Source: Anaeramoeba flamelloides (Eukaryota > Metamonada > Anaeramoebidae). Taken from it: a stretch of 64,000 nt of DNA. A program made the translations under genes and the position numbers. Of this stretch, positions 1-10,200 are shown piece by piece. The DNA lies in the NCBI GenBank assembly GCA_027625915.1, contig JANTQA010000057.1:1984001-2048000 (forward strand), given 5' to 3'. Under the pieces are notes generated by a model. It saw nothing but the letters and a program-made list of their open reading frames with translations. It was not told where the DNA came from and searched no databases. Positions within the stretch are counted from its first letter, which is position 1. The number at the start of each line of letters is the position of its first letter.

Positions 1-2680
1 GAGAATGAAACCAAAACAGAAAATGAAGTAGAGATTGATATAACAAAATTTAATTTTTTGGAATTAGTAGACAGCAATGATAAAAGAAGGGTAGTTTATT
101 TAAGTTTATTACTCTTATTACAATATTATTTCACGAGATTAGAAAAAAAACTGAAAAGGATCAAATTTCAAAAAAAAGAATTAAAAGAAGAAGTTAGCGA
201 ATATAAAAACAAATATGAAATTGAACAAGACAAAGTAAATAAAATTACAAAGCGATTAGAGGCATCACAAAATGATTTAAATAATTTATCGAAGGGAAAC
301 ACAGAATTCCAAGAATTGAAAAAGCAATTAGAAAGCGAAATTGAAGAATCGACTTTAAGAGAAAACGAATTGAAAAAGCAATTGGAAGAAATCAAATCAA
401 CGCAAAAGCAAGTAACTGAAGAGTTAAAAGAAAAAATCGAAAAGCAGAAGGAAGAATTCAATAAGGAAAAAATGAATTGGCAAAAAAAGAAATTAAGTTT
501 TGAAAAGGAGCTTTTAGAATTAAAGCAAACAAACGAAAAGAGCATCAAGGAATTGAATGAAGAATTGGATGAAAAAAAAAAAGCAATATGAAAAGGAAAT
601 AAAGGAATTGAAAGATGAGTTTAACACCACCAAAGAAGAATTAATTAACCAGCATGAAAACGAAATTGAAGAGCTAAATTTCAAATTGGAAGGCACTGAA
701 ATGAATTTGGAAGAAACACAAAATAATTATAAAAGGATTAAAGACGATCTCAATAAAAAAACGAAACAGTTTGAAAATAAAATTAAAAAAATGGAAAATG
801 ATTATCAAAATAAAAACAGATTCCAACAAGATCAAATCTCTTTAATTAAAAAGCAAAAAACGGAAATTGAAGAGCAATTATCCACTGAAGAAGGTTTAAG
901 AAAAAAAATATGAAAAGCAAAAAAAGGGAAGCGGAAACAAAATTGCAAATATTGGAGAACAAATTATCTGGCTTGAAAACTAATAACGAAAATCTTGGTG
1001 AAAAGAATAACAAACTGCAATTATTAGTCAAGCAATTAGAAGACGAAATCAAAAACTTAAGGGAGCAATTAGAAGAGGCGCTTGCGCAGGAAATCATTAT
1101 TACCAAGACGGAGATTAAGGAAAGTAAAAACACAAGGCCAGCAAGGGAGGTGGATCTTTTTTGAACGAATGCTTAGCCATTGGATCAACAATCAATTAAA
1201 ATTTGATCGCGACTTGAATCACTTGTTGCCCATCGGCACCAAGTCGCCAGATTTGGTCTTTGCCATAAAGGACGGATTACTCTTATGTAAATTAATTAAC
1301 TCGTGCGTGCCAGAGACGATCGATGTCAGGGTAATTAATACCTTCGATGAAGAGATCGATTTCGATTCGGATCGGGAATCTGTGCTCGAAAACCATACCC
1401 TGTGTATTAATTCCGCCTTGGCCATTGGCTGCAGTATCAAGGGGATCAAGCCAACGTCATTAATCGATGAGGAGGAAATCCCATGTATCCAATTGACGTG
1501 GGAAATCATTAAGCAGGGGCTCTTGGCAAGGGTCAATTTAAAGGACCATCCGGAATTGGCAGAATTAACCCTAATGGACAAGGAAACAATGGAGACCCTC
1601 TCCAAATCAACACCCGAAGAACTAATTATCAAATGGTTTAATTACCATTTATCGTCTGCGGGCAATCAGACCAAGGTTACCAATTTTGCCGATTCGATGA
1701 AAGATCCAATGCTCGTGGCGGTCTTGTTAAACCAATTATCGCCCAAAAGATGCCCCATTGAGCCGATAATACACGAAGAAGACCCAGATAGCAGAAACGA
1801 AATGATCGTCAAGAACGCGGAAAGACTAAATGTCAAGGATTTCATTTCCACAGATACGCTCAACAGCAATAATGAAAAATTAAATTTGGCATTTTTAGCA
1901 AACCTCTTACAAATCAGAAGCGGAATCATACCAAAAACCAAAGAAATTAAAACGAGCTCGTTGCCCGAATTTGGCACAAGAGAGGAAAGAAGCTTTAGAA
2001 ATTGGATCAATTCCCTAGGTGTGAATCCAAAGGTCAATAACCTGTATGAAGATCTCAAAGATGGCGTGATTTTACTTCAAGTGATTGATTTTGTGCAGCC
2101 CAAAACAGTAAACTGGAAGCGAGTCACAATGAACTGTACTAACCCCTTCCAAAAGGTGGGCAACTGCAATTATGTCGTAGAATTGGGCAAACAACTGAAA
2201 TTGAAATTATTAACAACGGGAGGCGAAGATATCATCCAGGGTAAAAAGGTCATGCTGCTGGGCTATGTCTGGCAATTGATGCGATTCCATGTGATGGAAA
2301 TCCTCAAAAAATTAAAGGTCCTCAAGGGCACACGCGTAGACGACTCTTCAATGGTCAAATGGGGGAATGCCAAAGTAACCAACTCGGGGAAAAATTCTTC
2401 AATTAAAAGCTTTAGAGATAAGTCCCTATCGTCCGGCTTGTTTATAATCGATTTGATTTACTCTATAAATACCAGAGCGGTCAATTATAACTATGTTTCA
2501 GATGGTAATTCAAACGAAGAAAAATTAAATAACGCCAGATACGCGATTTCTTTAACCAGAAAACTTGGCGGTACAGTGTTCTTATTGCCTGAAGATATCA
2601 TCGAAGTTAAAGATAAAATGATCTTGACACTAGTTGGAGAATTAATGAGAATTGACCGTGTTTTAAAATCAAATAATTAA
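1..2680 (+). CDS. Fimbrin/plastin with long N-terminal coiled coil (5' end outside window, frame interrupted)
   Basis: Actin-bundling protein of the fimbrin/plastin family. From the Met at 1169 to the TAA at 2680 there is an unbroken core of about 503 residues with four calponin-homology domains, i.e. two tandem actin-binding domains. CH1 begins at HWINNQ and contains DGLLLCKLIN; CH3 contains FRNWINSLG and DLKDGVILLQ; CH4 begins near MVKWGNAKV. Known fimbrins have EF-hands before CH1. Here positions 1 to about 1150 instead encode a highly charged E/K/Q/L coiled coil that is open to the left edge. The coil is spread over three overlapping frames (to about 591, 557-913, 910-1164), and the frame also changes just before CH1. 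Each change fits one extra base in a homopolymer: the A run near 570-580, the A run 901-908, the A/G run near 920-930 and the T run 1157-1162. Assembly error, pseudogene or slippage cannot be separated here. The fimbrin call is firm; the full architecture is less so. Confidence 0.85.
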
Positions 2681-3604
2681 TTATCTTTTTTTTTTTTTTC
2701 TCTCTCTCTCTTTTTATTATTTCATCTCTTTCTTTTTACTTTATTTTTTTTTATTTCTAATTTTGGTTAGAATTTAAAAATATTTTTTTTATTTTTTTAT
2801 AATCAACATTGTTTTATTTTTTTTATTTTTATTTTTTGTTTTTTTTTTTGAATTAATTTTAAATATAATATTTTTGATTTTATTTTTAGCTTTTATAAAA
2901 GATAAAAATTTTTAACAATAAAAATTTCGTTATTTAAAATTGATTCATTTATCTTTTATATTATTTTTATAATTTTTTTATAAATATAATTTTTCAAAAT
3001 AAAAATTAACTATTCTTTGTTTCAATTTATTTTTTCGTTTATTTTCAATTTACCCTTTTCATTTAAAAAAACAGAAAATTTGTCAAAAATCAATTTGAAT
3101 TTTTTGTAAAATACTTTTTTAATAGAAAAACTTTTTTACTTTCAAATTAATTTCAATTTTCAATTTTTTTTATGATATTATTAATATTGTGTCGAAAAAT
3201 TCATTTTTAATTTACAATAAATTCTATTTTGGAATAGAAAATTACTTCTTTATTACCGAAATAATAAAAAAACTACAATAATAAACAATCAAAATACAAA
3301 TGGTGAAATTTGACTTTTTTTCAGAAAATCTATAATTATTGGAATTAAAGAGATCAAATATTCTATTTTGGTCAATATAATATTTGTTTGGTATATTTAA
3401 AAAACAAATTGTCAAAGAAAGTGTTCAAATTTTCATTATTTTCATTTATAAATATATATCAAAATAAAAAAATAACTAGTGGGATTTAGTTACTTATTGA
3501 AACTATTTTTCATAAATGATTGTTAAAGTTTTAATGTAAATCGAAACGTTTTTCAGGGCCTTGTTATACATTCTGAAAAAAAATTTTTCATTTTTTTTTT
3601 CATT
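2681..3604. other. AT-rich intergenic DNA
   Basis: Downstream of the fimbrin stop. It starts with T-rich runs and a CT-rich tract near 2700-2712. No coding potential, structured RNA or recognisable repeat is seen. Confidence 0.6.
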
Positions 3605-3715
3605 TTTATTTTATTGATGAGGAAGTGTAAATTACACTCTAAGTGCTTTTTTACTTAAATTACCTTAAAGGGAATTTAAGCGTAAAATCATAGATTCTAC
3701 GATTATTAATTAATG
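3605..3715. repeat. Interspersed repeat of about 110 bp (copy 1)
   Basis: Shares a diverged block with 57668-57775. Both contain GTGTAAATTACACTC, then AATTTAAGC, then AAATCATAG and ACGATT in the same order. The GTGTAA/TTACAC core is nearly palindromic. Class unknown. It lies just beyond the 3' side of the minus-strand LINE relic, but the two plus-strand LINE copies lack it, so it is probably not part of the LINE. Confidence 0.55.
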
Positions 3716-3749
3716 AAAAGAATTTTAAACTGTCTTGGTTTATAATTAT

Positions 3750-5175
3750 TTCATGTAGATTCATTTCTTTGAATTTGTAAAGAAAAATCAATCTATCTTT
3801 TGTATAAGAAAGACATACCAATAAAAAGTACTCATATTTTCTATTATCTCTTTATGTTCATATTTTAAACATAAAGGACAAAATTTAATTGAGTTTTTAT
3901 TTATTACAAAATAATATCTATTTAAGAAGTTAGTGAATGTTCTGAATTATATGAATTGTTGAGCTTGAATAATAACTTAAGTATTTTTGATTAATAAATG
4001 ATTTTTTTTTGGTTTTTAATTAAATGAAAATAATTTGTGGGGTGTCTTCAAGTGTCATCAAGTGTTGTAGAGTGCCTATGTTTTTTTTGATTTGTGAAAT
4101 ATAATGAAAATTAAATAAATTTTCTTTCCATTCCAAAAAGTAAAAAAAACCTAAAGACATTTTCAACTGGTAGAATTTAACAACTCATTATAATTATAAT
4201 TATAAATTTCGTTTTTAGGAAGTTTTAAATTCTCCGAATTCAAATTAATTTTATTGTTAAAACTTTGAGTAAATTTTATTAGTTTATCCAGATGAAGCAA
4301 GGATAATTTTTTTAATTTATTTTTGAATTTGAATTTCTTTTTATTAATTGAAATTACCAAATTTTGGAATTTAAATTCTCTTTTAGAAATCAGAATTGGC
4401 TTTTTTTTTATTTTGTATATTTTGATAATACATGAATTAATCCAGGAATTTTACAAGTTTCAGGTTGTTATTTTATAGTTATATATTTCAAAATCATATA
4501 TCAATTGACTTAATATAAAGATTTAATTAGTCTAATTTTCAAATTATTTGTAAATAAATTATTATTAAATAATCGTTTAGAATTGTGATAAGTTTCTTTG
4601 ACCTTTTTCGGATTATATATTAAATGTGAAATGATTTCTAAAAAAACTCCCAAATATTTAATCTTAGATAAATCTTGTGATATTTCTGTTTTCTATTTAT
4701 TAGTTTTTAACCCAAATTGAATAATTATTTGATATATTAATATTAATTTTTTATTTATTTGATTTATATTTCCTTTTATAATTAAAATTAAATCATCTAC
4801 AAACAGTTGACTATGATTTGTTAATGGTATTATTTTTAATAAAAATAAGTGTGAAATAAGAGCAAATATGATAGGTGATAATGGATCTCCTTGGAATATA
4901 CCAATTCCTTCTCCTTGATAATATGTTAATAAAAAAGTTTTGATAATTTTATTTAAAAAAAACTTTTTTATTGTTTTTCTAATTATTTTAAAATTTATTG
5001 AATCAAAATATTTAACTATATCTATCATTATAATATAAGTTATTTTCATTTTCATTTTTTTGATTATATTTGTTTATATTTGTTTAAAAAAATTAAGACT
5101 GCAATTCGAGTATTATTAATTTTCCTAAACCTAAATTGTGACTTATCAATAGATTCCCAACAAAAATTTTTCATT
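3750..5175 (-). mobile_element. Degenerate non-LTR retrotransposon (LINE) relic
   Basis: Read on the minus strand, this encodes pieces of a LINE reverse transcriptase. The best stretch (5055-4693) has DIVKYFDSINF, IFQGDPLSPIIF and FVDDLILIIKG, matching the RT core with its F-x-DD active site. Upstream, near 5150-5090, are remains of a QFRFRK...NTRIAVL segment that is also present in the plus-strand copy at 48.3-50.5 kb. Toward the 3' end, near 3960-3850, is a CPLC zinc-knuckle remnant that matches CELC and CDLC in the other copies. Many stops and frame changes make it clearly dead. A foldback element at 4041-4156 is inserted between the region matching 4163-4360 and the zinc knuckle. The ends are approximate and no poly(A) tail is recognised. 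Confidence 0.8.
4041..4156. repeat. Modular foldback element inserted in the LINE relic
   Basis: It begins with three to four 10-bp units (GGTGTCTTCA, AGTGTCATCA, AGTGTTGTAG, AGTGCCTATG). A hairpin follows, with a T-rich arm starting TTTTTTTTGATTTGTGAAAT and an A-rich arm ending AAAAAGTAAAAAAAACCTAAAG. The same arrangement recurs in the clusters near 28, 34.9 and 50.8 kb. It sits between two parts of a LINE whose plus-strand relative has no such insertion. Confidence 0.7.
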
Positions 5176-6239
5176 TTTTAGATCAAGATCATTTTACCTA
5201 ATTTCCCACATATTTATTTTTCTTTTCTTTTCTTTTTTTTTAGATCAAGATTATTTTTTCTAATTTCATCAAATTTTTATGTTGATTTTTTTTTTTTTTT
5301 TTTTCTAGATTCGAAAGTAGGAAAAAAATAGCATATCTAAGAAAATACAATTAAACATTCAACAATTAAAATTTTGTAATAATATTTAAACTATTATTAT
5401 CATTTAGCAAACGATATTCCTCCTAACATTTTTTTCTGTGAATGTTCAATCAAGTAAAAAACTGTATTATTAATTTTAAAAATTATAATTTATTTTTTTT
5501 TAATTTTTTTCATCATCTAATTTTCTAAGATATCAGGTTTTAATACGTTTGGAATGAGTTAAAAGTGTATATTAATAAGGTTGAAGAATTTTTTGTTTTC
5601 AGATAAAAAAGAAATATATATTTTGTTTTCCAATTTTTTTTTAAAGTTTTTGATATTTTTTGAACGGGGGTTTAGATTTGTTTTTTATCCCCTAGAAATG
5701 TGCTGGTCTCTCAAAATGATAAGGTATATGGATTTTTTTTCGTTAGGAGAATTATTAAAAAATAATGCTAATTTTTCAAAAGATTTCAAAAAGAAAAATA
5801 TAAAATAAAAAAATCAAAAATCAAAAATAGTATCAAAAAGTGAAAAAAGTAAAACTCTGTAAGGTGGGTATATCTAAAATTAACAATACCAACAAAACTT
5901 ATATTTAAACTTGAAAATGACTGTTATCTGTACCATTCTTCTCCAAATAACTCAATTTTTTTTAATTTTCATTCTAATATATCGATCCAAAATAACATCT
6001 GGGTATTTTTTCAAAAAAAATAGATTTTGATAAAATAAAAATGAAAAACAAATATACTTCAAGAAACTTTCCTTATTAAGAAAAAATCTAAAAAGGAAAT
6101 TGAATATATAAAAATATTTTCACAATTTGTTAGTTAAATCAGATAATAATAAAATAAAATCCTTATGTTTGTTTTATTTCTCACTCTTGAACCATCCTTT
6201 TTTTTCAACAATTAAAAAAGTTAAAAATTTGAATAAATA
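5176..6239. other. AT-rich DNA with no gene seen
   Basis: Contains a short duplicated motif (TTTAGATCAAGAT near 5177 and 5240) next to T runs. A 75-codon open frame at 5581-5808 is low-complexity F/K/I and is not accepted as a gene. Confidence 0.5.
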
Positions 6240-6830
6240 TTTTTACTTAATTATCTAAATCCCAATTCTTGATTTTTAATAGACCAAAATTCAATTTGTG
6301 AAGAAAAAAACTTATTTAATCAATTCCCAAAGAAATGACGAATTAGAACCATTAACTAATTGGAATGTTAACACTTTTTTATAAATTACAATACTCACAA
6401 AACTAAAATAAAGTAAATATCAATACTAATAAATCATTGGTGTGTTAAAAATTTTGGAGAGAGAAAAACAAAAAAAAATTATTGCTAAATTTGTTATAAT
6501 TCTATTAGGAATATTGATCGATCATAGGATAGATACGATCAACCCTTTTTCATTTGATTTTTCTATTTGGAACAACTTAACTTTAACCTAATATCAATTT
6601 TTGAAAAAAACAATTGATCAAACGAAACAAGTTACGCCAATTTAAAAAATGAAATGAAAACAAAAAGCAAAAGATGAAAAAATGATTTTCATATTTCACA
6701 AAATTCAAAATGATTTTCATATTTTACAAAATTCAAAATTTTTTTCAATTTTAAATGAAATTGTATTATTGCGAATCTTTGAACTATTTTAGCTGTGTGG
6801 AAAATTTTAAATTTTGATTTAGTATACAAC
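6240..6830 (+). repeat. Interspersed repeat of about 550 bp (copy 1 of 3)
   Basis: Strongly similar along its length to 15605-16175 and 43425-43965. Shared markers in order are AATTCAATTT, CTTATTTAATCAATTC, AATTTTGGAGA, ATTGATCGATCA or a close variant, TAACCTAATAT, AAAAGATGAAAAA, GATTTTCATATTT and CTGTGTGGAAAATTTT. All three copies have the same orientation. No coding frame and no clear terminal inverted repeats are seen. The class is unknown. Arbitrarily called plus. Confidence 0.75.
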
Positions 6831-7240
6831 CTCACTAAAAATCAATTTTTGAAAAAAGAGAATTACAAGAAAATTTGATAAGTCTTGTATTATGAATTTC
6901 AATAAAAACTTTGTAAGAATAATTAAAAATATTTTTTTTATCAATTTGTATCCAAGGATTTAAATTTTGATTTTTACTTCACATTTTGAGAAATCCAATG
7001 AATAATAAAATAGTAGTAGAAATGCCAAAAAGATTTGAACATTTTTGAGTAATTTAATGACCAATTAGATACTGGAAAGAAATTAATTTCTAATTAATCA
7101 TTTTCTCAACGGAAACACATATACATTTTTTTTCATTAAACATTTGAAACAACTTTATATGAATTTGAATAATAAAAAGTAATAAAAAACTAAACAAAAA
7201 AATGATAAAGTATTATTATTCTAAAAAATAATTGAATTTA
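6831..7240. other. AT-rich spacer after the 1458-residue gene
   Basis: Lies 3' of the minus-strand gene ending at 7241. A-rich and T-rich, with no feature beyond generic AT bias. Confidence 0.5.
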
Positions 7241-10200
7241 TTAATCCTCAAATGATGAACTTGAACGGTCATCCATTGAAAGAGGTTTTGCATCTTCTAA
7301 AAGCGAATCCGAATCAGAACTTGTGCTAGTATTTGAAACATCTTCCATCTTTTCATTATCTTGAGAATTATTTTTTACTTGATTATTATTATTTAATTCG
7401 TTATCTTTATTAATGATACTTTTATTTTTCTGATTATTTCCCACATTATCCTCACCCTCATCGATATCTTCACCTACGTCCATACCCCCATTCTCGACAA
7501 TGAATTGTGCTTTGCATAATTTAAATAACTTTATAAATTTTATTCTTAAAGTAATCGAATCAAACAAGATATACCAAGAATTGTTCTTATTTGATACTTT
7601 AACAACCTTCTTTAATTTATCATTGTAGCCCACTTTCATGTCATTAATTTGCAATTTCAACGATTCCTCATTTTCGATGATATATATCTCATTTTTGTTA
7701 ATTTTTAATAAACCCTCTGAATATGGCAAGCCATTTTTATGAGAAAACATTATTTGGAAACTGGTAAGATTTTCTAATAATTCTGAATAATTGATTTTTT
7801 GTTTTGGGATTTTTTTTCGTAAATATTTTTTTTTGAGACTCAAATATTGCAAATGAAATTCTTTGCATTTTTCAAGGGATTGAAAGGAAATAATAAAAGG
7901 TGAATTATCCACTGTAAGTTTACCTATTGATGATTTGGATTTGTGCAAATGAAATTGGCAATTTTTAATTAAAGTAACAAAATTTTCATTTAAAATTTGT
8001 ATGATTAATTTTTTTTTTTTGATTATTAAAGTTTCATTTTGAAATTTCTTTGTTAAATTCTGATCTAAAATATCTATTTTCCAAAAATTATTATTCTTCA
8101 CTGTTAAGTCAACATTCTCATTCCCATTATCACTCCCTTCGTGGTGATCAGTATTTAAATTCTTATTATCATTCCCATTAGTATTAAAATTCTTATAATC
8201 TTCCTCATTTGTTTTTAAATTAATATTTGATTTGAAATTTTTAAATAATTTTCTACATTTTTGGTTACTAATTAGATCAAAAAATTTGATTGTTAAATTT
8301 AAATTATTTTTTTTATCATTTTTTAATATTCTAATAATTAAATATTTTGGATATATGTTATGGATTAAAAATTTCACATTTTGATATTTTTCTTTAAATG
8401 TATATTTCTTAAATTTTATTATAATTTGTTCTGGTAATAATTGGATTTGGCCAGTGTAGGATTGTTCTTTAATTGTATCAATATACAATATATCAAAAGT
8501 GTTTGAAGATAATTGATTTTGGTTCATTTTTTTAATATCTTCAGTAAAGTGTAATAAAGAATTTTGGAAGCATTTTTTAACAAATTGGTTTGCAACAGTA
8601 ATAAAAAAATAATCGCCTTTCATTAACTGCACTTTTAATAAATCGGGATTAATTTCGTTTAAAAATAATTGATAATTATTTAAATCAAATGAGGTCTGTT
8701 GATCATCACCGTCATCATCATCATCATCCATGGAATTATCATTCATATCATCATTTGTATCCATTGGCCGTAAAATATGAATTTTTTCTTGATCAAAGAC
8801 AAGTTTACAGATACCATAATATTTTCCATTTAAAATAACCTTTGATGATATGTGTGTAAAATAAGATTTTGGATTTGCCATGACTAAATTTTTTTTTTGT
8901 AATTTTAAATTATTTTTGAAAATAAAAAAATCAATTTTATTGTTAAAATGAAGAAAAAAGCAATCAGTCGAAAAAAGGTTCAAAATTAAAGTCAATCCTT
9001 TGTTTTCCATTTGTTCATTAGTTTCATATCTTGTTATTAAATCCTCATTAATTGGTATAATTATTTTCGTATACTTCTTTTGCCCCATTTCACCACCATT
9101 CTTATAATAATTCGGATTGATATTCTTTGACTTCTTAACAAAATAGAAAATTAATTGATCTGTTTCCATTTGAATCTGACAGCGTAAAACATTATTCACG
9201 GGTATCCAATTTTCATTTAAATCTATTGAATTATCTTTCTTATTTTTGGGTGTAGACAATGATGATGATGATAATGATGATGACGAGGATAGGGAGGAGG
9301 AGGATTGGCAGCTAATTGAACACTTGAGAAGTTTTATAATTTCATCATTTTGAGATATGCTTTGAATTTTTCTTTTTCTTTTTAAATTAAAATCTAAAAG
9401 AAAGCCCTGTTTAGACTCAATTGAATTAAATTTAACCTTTATACATGAAAACTCATCATATACAAATATTGATTCTAAATCATTTTTTTCATTTAATGTT
9501 AGAATTTTGCTATATTTGGAATATTTTCTTTTGATAATTAATTGTGATATGGCTTCAAATTTAAGAACAAAATAATTATTAGAGAGTTCAATTTCAACCT
9601 GTCCACTGGGCTGAGAAAATGAATCAAAGACAAGAAATTTATAATTTGTTTTATTAATTGGCTGGAATATTGCACCAATATAATTAAAATCCAAGTAATT
9701 GAATTTTGAGAGATTATTAATTTCGTCATTGAATCCGGTCTTGTTTCTAATGATGCTATTCTCTTCATCTTTGTCGCCTTCACTGTCATTACCCTCTTCT
9801 TCTTCTCCGTTCTTCTCATTATGACTGCCATTGTTACCAATTTCATTTTTATTGTCGTATTTATCATCATCATCATCATCATCATCATCATTCTTCTTAT
9901 TATTATTATCATTCTTATTATTATTATTCTTATTAGCAGTATAATTTTTTATCTCATCATCAATCGTAAAAACTGATTTTTTAATTAAATTTAATTTTTG
10001 TTTTTCAAAATACATCAAATTTTCATATTTCATTAACTTTTCTCTCGACTCTTTATTATTTTCATTGGTAATCACTTGAGTAATAAATATCTCGGACTTA
10101 ATTTTAGATTGTAAATGCTCTTCTTTAAATGCATTCCAAAGATTAACAATTAAATCCCTTGATTTGACATTTTTCGTCTTTAAGATATATTTTTCATTTG

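Noticed and set aside
560-1165. Euplotes-type stop-codon frameshifting in the fimbrin gene
   Set aside because: The shift sites are not AAA followed by TAA or TAG, and each is better explained by one extra base in a homopolymer.
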